From Filimonas lacunae (lineage in GTDB: Bacteria > Bacteroidota > Bacteroidia > Chitinophagales > Chitinophagaceae), in NCBI RefSeq assembly GCF_002355595.1, contig NZ_AP017422.1, positions 2,852,001-2,916,000 on the forward strand: DNA of 64,000 nt, given 5' to 3'. Position numbers and translations under genes: made by a program. Below the pieces are notes generated by a model, which saw nothing but the letters and a program-made list of their open reading frames with translations, searched no databases and was not told where the DNA came from. Within the stretch, counting starts at the first letter, position 1; the number at the start of each line of letters is the position of its first letter. This document shows, one piece after another, positions 18,745 through 25,630 of the stretch.

Positions 18745-18780
18745 AAAGAGGGAGTATGGTAATACATGCTCCCTCTTTTT
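18745..18780. terminator. Terminator between the decarboxylase and TPR genes
   Basis: AGAGGGAG near 18746 pairs with CTCCCTCT near 18769, extended by ATG/CAT across one mismatch, and is followed by T5. A-rich bases on the left make it usable from the minus strand too. Confidence 0.75.
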
Positions 18781-18800
18781 ATTGTTACCTGTGACAGCTA

Positions 18801-19553
18801 TTACTTGAGTGATCGCAGCTCTATTCGTGAAAAGCGAATCCACTTATAGTTCATTCGGCGCACGTATTTGGGATGTAAATCTTTCTCCTTTTGCACGGCC
18901 TGAAACTGGGTGCGGGCTTCTGTTGTGCGGCCTTGTTTCTTGAGCAGCATACCATAGTAATACATAGCTTCCATAGAGTGATGCACCCTGATCACTCTTT
19001 TATATTCTTCTTCTGCCCGGCTGTTTTCGCCGGTGCCATCCAGTGTGCGGGCGTACATGATTTCATCTTCCGGCCTGTTAAAACGGTTGTTTTGCAGGGG
19101 TAAAGCTTTAGTAAAGTAAGCCAGCCCTTCGGTGTACTGACTATTTAAAGTGTACAACCTTGCCATGCGAAGTAACAGGTCGGGGTCGTTGGCATACAGG
19201 CCTGTCAGGCAGGATAGTGTAAGGGCTATAGCTTTATCGTATTGCTGTTGCAGTGTATATTCATCGGCCAGGGCCAATCTGTTGGCGTCGGTATTGGCTA
19301 ACTTCAGGCGCTTTTCCAGTTCCTTGATGCGAAAGTTGGGAAATAGAGACCTGCGTGCATTACCATTGGATACGCCGGATGAATAGGCGGGTAATATTTC
19401 CTGCACCAGGTAAATGATACAGCCGATTACAGGTAAGAAAAACAGCGCGAAGATCCAGTTTTTACGGTCGGTTCGCAGGGCGTGAATAATGCAAATGATT
19501 TGAAGGATAGGGATGAGGTAATAATAACTACCAAACAGTTCACCAAAGAACAT
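18801..19553 (-). CDS. PLDc_N-type membrane anchor with TPR repeats
   Basis: The first ~55 residues hold two hydrophobic segments around RTDRKNWIFALFFLPVIG, the short two-helix PLDc_N domain also found at the N-terminus of cardiolipin synthases. The phospholipase D HKD motifs are absent, so it is not an enzyme of that class. Residues ~75-240 are TPR-like helices (ANTDANRLALADEY, YYYGMLLKKQGRTTEA). It is the last gene of the sigma-factor operon, 41 bp after the membrane protein. A scaffold role at the inner membrane is plausible. Confidence 0.7.
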   Translation of the reverse strand: MFFGELFGSYYYLIPILQIICIIHALRTDRKNWIFALFFLPVIGCIIYLVQEILPAYSSGVSNGNARRSLFPNFRIKELEKRLKLANTDANRLALADEYTLQQQYDKAIALTLSCLTGLYANDPDLLLRMARLYTLNSQYTEGLAYFTKALPLQNNRFNRPEDEIMYARTLDGTGENSRAEEEYKRVIRVHHSMEAMYYYGMLLKKQGRTTEARTQFQAVQKEKDLHPKYVRRMNYKWIRFSRIELRSLK

Positions 19554-19594
19554 ATATTTTTTATGTAAATAAAATGATTTTTGACTATTTGTGA

Positions 19595-20245
19595 TCAGGC
19601 CAGCGCTGCTTTTTCTTCAGGTGATTGTAATTCGTCGATGTATGTTAGTAATTCTTTGAGATAGTTGCCGTACAATTTACGGAAGTACCATTTGGTAAGA
19701 TAGTGTGCAGCTATGCTTAATACAATGAGTGAGGACAGCATTTTTATCCAGGGGCGCCAGGTCAGGTAAATAGGAGGAGCAGCGCCTTCGTGCAACTGTG
19801 CATAGGCTATATAATGGAGACATAGCGAGAAGAAAAGGCACAGGGGAAGCAACGCCATAGAAATCCAATAACAACGTGTTTCGTAGTTTTTGACAATAGT
19901 ATAAATAACGTTGAGATTGTTTTTTACAGGCAAGGGCGTATTGCCATACCGTTTGATTTTGGCTACCAGATAATATTGAACCATGCATAGTGCAGCGGCA
20001 AAGGCGATTACAGAGCCAAAGTAAACGCGTAATACAAATTGCTTACTGGTGAGGGCGACAATGCTAAATGCTATTAAACAAAGCAGGGAGCAAATAATCT
20101 CTATCCACAAGCTACGGGTAAGCTTATCCAGTACGGATTTTGTTTGACGTTTCATCAGTCCTGCAATGTCCTGGGCCGAAACATCGGCTGTTGCCGGCTG
20201 CTCCAGCTTCTCTTTTAAACGATATTTTAAATCATCCAGTTCCAT
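19595..20245 (-). CDS. Four-helix membrane protein, possible anti-sigma partner
   Basis: The 216-residue protein has a soluble ~40-residue N-terminus (MELDDLKYRLKEKLEQ...), then four hydrophobic helices (about 45-65, 72-95, 118-142 and 158-178) and a short C-terminal helix. It starts 6 bp after the ECF sigma-factor gene, the position in which anti-sigma factors usually lie. The zinc HxxxCxxC motif of ZAS anti-sigma factors is absent, so this role rests on context. No named family recognised. Confidence 0.6.
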   Translation of the reverse strand: MELDDLKYRLKEKLEQPATADVSAQDIAGLMKRQTKSVLDKLTRSLWIEIICSLLCLIAFSIVALTSKQFVLRVYFGSVIAFAAALCMVQYYLVAKIKRYGNTPLPVKNNLNVIYTIVKNYETRCYWISMALLPLCLFFSLCLHYIAYAQLHEGAAPPIYLTWRPWIKMLSSLIVLSIAAHYLTKWYFRKLYGNYLKELLTYIDELQSPEEKAALA

Positions 20246-20251
20246 AAAAGC

Positions 20252-20749
20252 TTATTGAGCAGGTTCATAATGTTTTTTACTTTCTTCCTTTAAACGGATT
20301 TTGACGCGGTTCATTTTTACTGCTACGTTGTTGGCGGTAATGCCCAACATTTCGCCGATTTCCTGGTAGCTATAATCTTCCAGGTAAAGCATAATGAGTG
20401 CTTTGTCTATTTTAGAGAGTGTAGCAATGGCTTTGTACATGGCCATTAATTGTTCATCGGCCGGATCGTGGCTATCTGCTATATCAGGAAAATTGTCTGC
20501 CAGCATTACCGGGGCCCGGCGTTGCTCTTTTTTAAAGTAAGTGATAGCTGTGTTCAGGGCTACACGATACAACCAGGTGCCAAATTTTGCATCGCCGCGA
20601 AAATGGGAAAAGCTTTTCCAGGCTTGCAGGGTAATTTCCTGGAACAAATCTTCCCGCTGTTCTTTATCATCCATATACAGGTTACATACCTTATATATAA
20701 TGTTGCGATGTTCGGTTAATAATGCAATAAACGATGCGGAGGCTTGCAT
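20252..20749 (-). CDS. ECF RNA polymerase sigma factor
   Basis: The 165-residue protein has sigma-70 region 2 (about 15-80, with QREDLFQEITLQAWKSF and FGTWLYRVALNTAI) and region 4 (about 105-155, with LIMLYLEDYSYQEIGEMLGI as the helix-turn-helix). No extra C-terminal domain is present. It lies second in a minus-strand operon: the TraB/GumN gene ends 9 bp upstream and the four-helix membrane protein begins 6 bp downstream. By family it redirects RNA polymerase to a small regulon in response to an envelope signal. Confidence 0.92.
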   Translation of the reverse strand: MQASASFIALLTEHRNIIYKVCNLYMDDKEQREDLFQEITLQAWKSFSHFRGDAKFGTWLYRVALNTAITYFKKEQRRAPVMLADNFPDIADSHDPADEQLMAMYKAIATLSKIDKALIMLYLEDYSYQEIGEMLGITANNVAVKMNRVKIRLKEESKKHYEPAQ

Positions 20750-20758
20750 AAGTAGTAG

Positions 20759-21616
20759 TTAGTAAAAAACAGGAGTAACGGTATAGCCCTTTTGTCGTAA
20801 CAGGGCAATAACACCGCTGTTGCCTCCTAAGTGTCCTGCGCCTACTGCAAAAAAGGTGGGTTGTTGTCGTGCCTGTTCCTCTATAATGGGAACCCAATTT
20901 TGGTTACGTTGATATAGTAAGAGGGATGCGTACTTGCCGAGGTCGGGATCTTCTGTAATTTCTGATTGCATTTTATCCAGGTCTTTCGATTGATACATCT
21001 CTACCAGTTTACTACTGGCTTTTTGTACACTATCGAAATGATACAGGGATTGCATAAAGCTGATGGCCTGATCTTTATAAGGAATAGAATCGAAGATGCT
21101 CATTTGAAACGCTACAGTTTCCAGACCTTTTACGGGTACGTTCCGTTCTTTAGCCATTTTCAGGAATATCTGCTCCCAGCCTTCGGGTGTGCATTTCATG
21201 AGGGCGGGGTATAACAGGGAAGACAGTATTATAGGTTTGGTATTTTGCATAGGGCGTAAGGCATACCCTGTTTTTTGTTTGAACAGCACGCAAACCGAAT
21301 CAAAGTCAGCAGGGGATAGCAGATCCTGCAGGCGTTGTTTGTTAGCCATACCCATCCACTTGAGTGATTGTAACTGAAGGGTGGGATCGCTCAGGTCCAG
21401 CTCTAAATACAATTGTTGAGTTGCGGCAAAGGCATGTGTTATGGCGGAATCTACTTTCAGTTCATCTGCACAGGCCATATGATAGGTGCCATATAACCAG
21501 GAGGAGCTGGTGAGTCCGTTTCCTTTTATTTCCCACAGCAAAGTTTTTTCTACGGGTTTCTGTGCCAGGCACATGGTAGATAAAAAGAAAACGAATACTG
21601 GAATAAGGTATTTCAT
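20759..21616 (-). CDS. TraB/GumN family protein
   Basis: The signal peptide (1-18, MCLAQ) is followed by the hallmark YGTYHM near residue 43, a central GLETVAFQM and the C-terminal FFAVGAGHLGG. The conserved His and Glu residues belong to the Tiki/TraB metal-dependent fold. The 285-residue length is normal. Bacterial members are poorly characterised, although the animal Tiki relatives are metalloproteases. It is the first gene of the sigma-factor operon, and an IS481 element ends about 94 bp before its start. Confidence 0.85.
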   Translation of the reverse strand: MKYLIPVFVFFLSTMCLAQKPVEKTLLWEIKGNGLTSSSWLYGTYHMACADELKVDSAITHAFAATQQLYLELDLSDPTLQLQSLKWMGMANKQRLQDLLSPADFDSVCVLFKQKTGYALRPMQNTKPIILSSLLYPALMKCTPEGWEQIFLKMAKERNVPVKGLETVAFQMSIFDSIPYKDQAISFMQSLYHFDSVQKASSKLVEMYQSKDLDKMQSEITEDPDLGKYASLLLYQRNQNWVPIIEEQARQQPTFFAVGAGHLGGNSGVIALLRQKGYTVTPVFY

Positions 21617-21709
21617 AAATTGATGCTTAGAATAAATTACCCGGATTATTAGTACCGGGATGCGTGCAAATATTACACCTGGTGGTAAAAATAAAATGTA
21701 TTAGATAGT

Positions 21710-21734
21710 ATTTGATCTGACAAACGAGGATTAA
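21710..21734 (+). repeat. IS481 left terminal inverted repeat
   Basis: The core ATTTGATCTGACAAA (21710-21724) is identical to the reverse complement of the right end. The following GGATTAA is also shared, after a one-base length difference. Confidence 0.8.
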
Positions 21735-21744
21735 AACAAAGATA

Positions 21745-22794
21745 TTAAGCTGCTGAATATAGGTCATTCAGCAGCTTTTGTTTTGCTAAAGGTAGTGATT
21801 CGATAAATGTCTGCATAGGAGTTTTACCAAAGCAATATCTGCCACTATGTGGTCTTTCGTTGTTGTAGTACTCCATCCAAGCATCCAGATCATTTTGCAG
21901 ATCGTCGATGCTGTCGTACAGTTTTTTCCGGAATGTGACCGCGTAAAATTCTTCTTGCATAGTCCTGTGAAGCCTTTCACAGATACCGTTCGTCTGTGGA
22001 TGCCGCACCTGGGTTTTGGTGTGATCAATACCCTCGATTTGCAGGTATAGTTCATATTCGTGGTGCTCTGGTTTGCCTTTGTACTCAGTGCCACGGTCTG
22101 TAAGAATTCGAAGAAGTGGGATCTGATGTGATTCAAAGAAAGGCAATACCCGATCATTCAGCGTATCTGCTGCTGTAAGGGCTGTTTTGCCGTCATAGAG
22201 CTTGGCAAAGGCCACACGACTATAGGTATCAATGAAGGTTTGCTGATAGATCCTGCCCACGCCCTTAATTGTGCCCACGTAGTAAGTATCCTGGGAACCG
22301 AGGTAACCTGGATGCATAGTTTCTATTTCACCCTGGGATTCCCGCTTTTCTTTTTTGCGCTCCATTGCTATCATCTGAGCTTCGGTAAGTATCAGACCAT
22401 CCTGAGCCACACGGGCTTCTAATGCTTTCAGGCGCTTATCAAATACTTCCAGATCATGGCGTTGCCAAACACTACGAACACCACCGCCTGAAATAAAAAT
22501 ACCCTTCTTGCGCAGTTCATTACTGGTCCGCTGCTGCCCCCAGGCAGGATTCTCGAAGGCCATAGTAACCACTGCTTCTTCGATGGCTGGCTCAACGCGA
22601 TTCTTGATAATAGGTTTCTTTCGGCTGATTTCGTGAAGGGCATTTTCTCCTCCGGTATCGTACAGCTCTTTAATTCTGTAGAAGCTGTCGCGACTGTAGC
22701 CCATTACCTTGCAAGCTTGAGATACATTGCCTAAATGAGCCGCTAAATTGAGGAGTCCTAACTTGGTTTTGATTAACTTAGTTTCAGATTTCAT
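21745..22794 (-). CDS. IS481-family transposase
   Basis: The 349-residue protein has an N-terminal helix-turn-helix (AAHLGNVSQACKVMGYSRDS), a second HTH-like region, then an RNase H-fold integrase core. Likely catalytic residues are Asp169 (in GSQDTYYVG), Asp233 (LTDRGTEY) and Glu273 (NGICERLH), with YNNERPH near the end as in IS481/IS3 relatives. No frameshift or stop interrupts it, so the element may still be active. It is transcribed toward the TraB-sigma operon. Confidence 0.93.
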   Translation of the reverse strand: MKSETKLIKTKLGLLNLAAHLGNVSQACKVMGYSRDSFYRIKELYDTGGENALHEISRKKPIIKNRVEPAIEEAVVTMAFENPAWGQQRTSNELRKKGIFISGGGVRSVWQRHDLEVFDKRLKALEARVAQDGLILTEAQMIAMERKKEKRESQGEIETMHPGYLGSQDTYYVGTIKGVGRIYQQTFIDTYSRVAFAKLYDGKTALTAADTLNDRVLPFFESHQIPLLRILTDRGTEYKGKPEHHEYELYLQIEGIDHTKTQVRHPQTNGICERLHRTMQEEFYAVTFRKKLYDSIDDLQNDLDAWMEYYNNERPHSGRYCFGKTPMQTFIESLPLAKQKLLNDLYSAA

Positions 22795-22837
22795 GGTCTG
22801 ACATTTTGGGATTGGTTAAAAGTGTGGTTACTTAAAA

Positions 22838-22861
22838 TTAATCCCATTTGTCAGATCAAAT
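22838..22861 (-). repeat. IS481 right terminal inverted repeat
   Basis: Its reverse complement begins with the same 15-bp core as the left end (22861 down to 22847) and continues with GGGATTAA. Confidence 0.8.
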
Positions 22862-22880
22862 CTTAACTTCTACACATAAA

Positions 22881-22906
22881 AAACCCTGTGTAAACACACA
22901 GGGTTT
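22881..22906 (-). terminator. Terminator of hsp20
   Basis: A perfect 11-bp stem (22881-22891 with 22896-22906) has a 4-nt loop. On the minus strand it is followed by a T run, about 50 bp after the hsp20 stop and just outside the IS right end. Confidence 0.8.
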
Positions 22907-22957
22907 CTAACCAAAACCAACTCTTATGAAACTATCCTTATCTAACCAAAAACTCTA

Positions 22958-23380
22958 TTAGTTAATTGCAATTTCTTTTGGAGTTACTTTCACTACTTCT
23001 TTTTTAGGAAGCTGCAGTTCCAGTATTCCATTTTCGTATCTGGCCTGAATGCCATCTACATTAATCAATTCATCTACAGTGAAGCTTCTTTTGAAGCTGG
23101 ACACGTTAAATTCACGGCGGTGTGTTTTTTGTTCTTTCTGCTCCTGCTCGGTTTTCTTTTCATAGCTGATAGTTAATAAACCTTTCTCTACGTTCACTTT
23201 AAAGTCGCTCTTCTGTAAACCAGGCGCTACCAGTTGTAAAGTGTAAGCATCTGTGCTTTCATGAATGTTAACCGGAGGTACATTGTTGTTGAAAGCATTG
23301 TTGTTGTTAGCAGGGAAAGAAGTAAAGAACTCATCAAATAGATTTCCCAGGTTTCTGTAGTTGTGTTTTACCAGTGTCAT
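22958..23380 (-). CDS. Small heat shock protein (Hsp20/alpha-crystallin)
   Basis: An ATP-independent holdase chaperone of 140 residues. The start is placed at 23380 (MTLVKHNYRNLGNLFDEFF), because the extra upstream 37 codons are Lys-rich and unlike the family. The alpha-crystallin domain runs from PPVNIHESTDAY to the end, with VAPGLQKSDFKV, the conserved ENGILELQLPKKE (A-x-x-n-GvL motif) and a C-terminal IxI-type tail (PKEIAIN). The poly-Asn stretch near residue 22 is a flexible N-arm. The gene is monocistronic with its own terminator. Confidence 0.92.
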   Translation of the reverse strand: MTLVKHNYRNLGNLFDEFFTSFPANNNNAFNNNVPPVNIHESTDAYTLQLVAPGLQKSDFKVNVEKGLLTISYEKKTEQEQKEQKTHRREFNVSSFKRSFTVDELINVDGIQARYENGILELQLPKKEVVKVTPKEIAIN

Positions 23381-23475
23381 AATTATTCCTTTTTTTGTTT
23401 TTTTAATTTTGTGATCTGAAGGGTATAGTTCAAATGTTGTTCCATGCCGTTTTTCAGGTGTTTTTTTGACCAAAA

Positions 23476-23490
23476 TGGCAATTTTTGCCA
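23476..23490. promoter_or_regulatory. Palindrome upstream of hsp20
   Basis: TGGCAA (23476-23481) and TTGCCA (23485-23490) form a perfect inverted repeat with a 3-bp spacer, 96 bp upstream of the hsp20 start. It could be an operator but does not match the CIRCE element. No regulator is known from the window. Confidence 0.3.
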
Positions 23491-23575
23491 CGTGTATATG
23501 ACTAATTGTCTGTTAAAGATGTGTTTAAGGGTCAAAATGTCATAAAAAAGGTTTTCACGGATTGATGTTTTCACG

Positions 23576-23606
23576 TAATTTTGTTATCCTAACAAGGAAA
23601 AGGAGG
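23576..23606 (+). promoter_or_regulatory. Candidate -7 element and strong Shine-Dalgarno for the bacilliredoxin gene
   Basis: TAATTTTG (23576-23583) fits the TAnnTTTG -7 consensus. AGGAGG (23601-23606) sits 10 bp before the ATG at 23617. Such a strong Shine-Dalgarno is uncommon in Bacteroidota and supports this start. Confidence 0.5.
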
Positions 23607-23616
23607 AATAAGCGAG

Positions 23617-24030
23617 ATGTATCCAGCAGAAATAGTACTGCCAATGAAGGCAGAGTTAACAGATAATGGCTTCAATGAATTAGTAACTCCCGAAGAAGTG
23701 GAGAAAACACTAACTGGAGCAGGTACCACATTGGTAATGATCAATTCTGTTTGCGGTTGTAGCGCAGGCAGTGCAAGACCAGGTGTATTGATGGCAGTAA
23801 ACAATACAGAAAAGCGTCCTGATAACCTGACTACCAGTTTTGCAGGATTTGATGTTGATGCCATCAAGAAGATCAGAGAACATTTATTGCCCTACCCACC
23901 ATCTTCACCCGCTATTGCGTTGTTTAAAGATGGTCAACTGGTACACTTTATCGAGCGTCACCAGATTGAAGGAAGACCAGCACAGGCAATTGCACATAAT
24001 TTAATAGCTGCTTTCAACACCTATTGTTAG
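23617..24030 (+). CDS. brxA: Bacilliredoxin BrxA/BrxB family (YphP/YqiW)
   Basis: A 137-residue thioredoxin-fold protein with the CGC active site at Cys46-Gly-Cys48 (MINSVCGCSAG) and the family opening MYPAEIV. In bacilli such proteins remove bacillithiol from S-bacillithiolated proteins. Several Bacteroidota make or use bacillithiol, but no bsh genes lie in this window, so the thiol partner is inferred. Codon use and orientation are ordinary. A strong terminator follows. Confidence 0.9.
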   Translation: MYPAEIVLPMKAELTDNGFNELVTPEEVEKTLTGAGTTLVMINSVCGCSAGSARPGVLMAVNNTEKRPDNLTTSFAGFDVDAIKKIREHLLPYPPSSPAIALFKDGQLVHFIERHQIEGRPAQAIAHNLIAAFNTYC

Positions 24031-24091
24031 CAGCTGAAAGAGCCTTCATGTAAGCTTTTAGCTTTCATCATGGATGGGTTAGTAAATATTT

Positions 24092-24121
24092 CCCCCTGAT
24101 TCCTCAGGGGGATTTTTATTT
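24092..24121 (+). terminator. Terminator after the bacilliredoxin gene
   Basis: A perfect 8-bp stem (24092-24099 with 24104-24111), CCCCCTGA/TCAGGGGG, with a 4-nt loop and a T-rich tail. Confidence 0.88.
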
Positions 24122-24179
24122 TCAATGCGATATGTAAAACATTTTTTCTAACATTGCAACGCACTGAAATCAGTTACGG

Positions 24180-25367
24180 ATGTATCCTAATCTATATTAC
24201 CTGTTTAAAGAGCTTTTTGGAATAAGTATACCCGCCCTCAAAATTGTCAACTCCTTTGGTTTTTTTGTGGCGATCGCATTCTTTATTTCTGCCTGGGTTT
24301 TAATGAAAGAATTAAAGCGTAAGGAGAAGGAAGGGCTATTGAGTTATGAAGACACTAAAGTGATAGTGGGCAAGCCTGCTTCTGCCGGTGAGTTGCTGGT
24401 TAACTTTTTGCTGGGTTTTGTTTTCGGCTACAAGATATTAGGAGTATTGTTTGATGCTAACGGGTTAAAAGATCCGCAAGCTTATATTTTCTCCGGCCAG
24501 GGTAGTATACTGGCAGGTTTGGGGTTAGGTTTGTTTTTTGCCGGCCTGAAATGGTACGATAAAAACAAGGCTAAACTACCTCAGCCACAGGAAACCAATA
24601 TACGCATATGGCCAAGCGACAGGGTGGGTGATATTACTATCATTGCTTTTGTGGCAGGTTTTATAGGCGCTAAGTTGTTTGATAACTTTGAAAACTGGGA
24701 CAGGTTTGTTCAGGATGTGTGGGGTAACCTGTTTTCACCCAGCGGACTTACCTTTTACGGAGGTTTAATCTTTGCCACTATTGCTATTGTATGGTATTTA
24801 CGAAAGCACCAGGTGAACATTATTCATGCTGCAGATGCATTTGGTCCTGTTTTGATGTTATCCTATGGCTTAGGTCGCGTAGGTTGCCAGGTGTCTGGTG
24901 ATGGCGATTGGGGTATTGTAAACCTGAAACCCAAACCTTTTTCCTGGATACCTGATTGGGCATGGGCTTATGATTATGCGCATAACGTGAATAAAGAGGG
25001 CGTGCCTTTACTGAATTGTACCTGGGATGATTATTGCACCCATCTGCCACAGCCGGTATATCCTACGCCATTATATGAGATTATTATGAGTCTGGCGCTG
25101 TTTGGTTTGTTATGGTATTTCCGTAAGAAACTAAAGGTTGCGGGCAGGGTATTCGCTTTATACCTGTTTGTGAATGGCCTGGAGCGTTTTATGATTGAGA
25201 AGATAAGGGTAAATACCAAGCAACATGTTCTTGGCTTTAATCCTACACAGGCAGAGATTATTTCCAGCTTATTAATGATTGCCGGAATTGCCCTGTTTTT
25301 ACTGGCTCCTAAATTGCAAAACAGTAAATTTTTCAATGCTCCGCCTAAGAAACAGGCTGCAGCATAA
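24180..25367 (+). CDS. lgt: Prolipoprotein diacylglyceryl transferase
   Basis: It transfers diacylglycerol from phosphatidylglycerol to the lipobox Cys of prolipoproteins in the inner membrane, the first lipoprotein maturation step. At 395 residues it is longer than the ~290-residue enterobacterial enzyme, as usual in Bacteroidota. There are about seven hydrophobic segments. The signature region GLGRVGCQVSGDGDWG contains the essential Arg, and PTPLYEIIMS follows, then a GLERFMIEKIR block near the end. Extra length lies in the N-terminal third and the loop before PTPLYE. The gene has its own terminator. Confidence 0.92.
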   Translation: MYPNLYYLFKELFGISIPALKIVNSFGFFVAIAFFISAWVLMKELKRKEKEGLLSYEDTKVIVGKPASAGELLVNFLLGFVFGYKILGVLFDANGLKDPQAYIFSGQGSILAGLGLGLFFAGLKWYDKNKAKLPQPQETNIRIWPSDRVGDITIIAFVAGFIGAKLFDNFENWDRFVQDVWGNLFSPSGLTFYGGLIFATIAIVWYLRKHQVNIIHAADAFGPVLMLSYGLGRVGCQVSGDGDWGIVNLKPKPFSWIPDWAWAYDYAHNVNKEGVPLLNCTWDDYCTHLPQPVYPTPLYEIIMSLALFGLLWYFRKKLKVAGRVFALYLFVNGLERFMIEKIRVNTKQHVLGFNPTQAEIISSLLMIAGIALFLLAPKLQNSKFFNAPPKKQAAA

Positions 25368-25391
25368 CGGTTTACTATTTAAATATACAGG

Positions 25392-25422
25392 AAGGCTGTA
25401 CCGGAAGGTGCGGCCTTTTTTT
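25392..25422 (+). terminator. Terminator after lgt
   Basis: An 11-bp stem with G-U pairs and a GGAA loop (25392-25402 with 25407-25417) is followed by a T run. Confidence 0.75.
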
Positions 25423-25560
25423 ATGTATTGCACTCATCCCTTCTGCTTGCCGTTTATCCCTAAAAGCAAGACGTAGTGTAACGGATTTTAGACTGAAACG
25501 TACTACTACGGAAATACGATTCGCCATTTATCAGTAAATATGGCCGTTCGAAGTAAAGTA

Positions 25561-25592
25561 TTGTACTGTGTTTTGCATAGTACCTACTTTTG
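25561..25592 (+). promoter_or_regulatory. Promoter of the TonB-dependent receptor gene
   Basis: TTG (25561-25563), a 21-bp spacer and TACTTTTG (25585-25592) match the Bacteroidota consensus. The ATG follows 38 bp later. Confidence 0.7.
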
Positions 25593-25630
25593 AAATGTAA
25601 TAATCATGAGCAAGTACTAAACGTGAGAAA

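Larger units (their letters stand above)
21710..22861 (-). mobile_element. Intact IS481-family insertion sequence
   Basis: The ~1.15-kb element is bounded by inverted repeats and contains one full-length transposase gene. The outer 15 bp of the ends match perfectly (21710-21724 against 22847-22861), and similarity continues inward for about 9 bp with one indel and one mismatch. I could not identify a convincing target-site duplication next to the repeats, so the exact ends may be off by a few bases. It lies between the TraB-sigma operon and hsp20. Confidence 0.85.
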
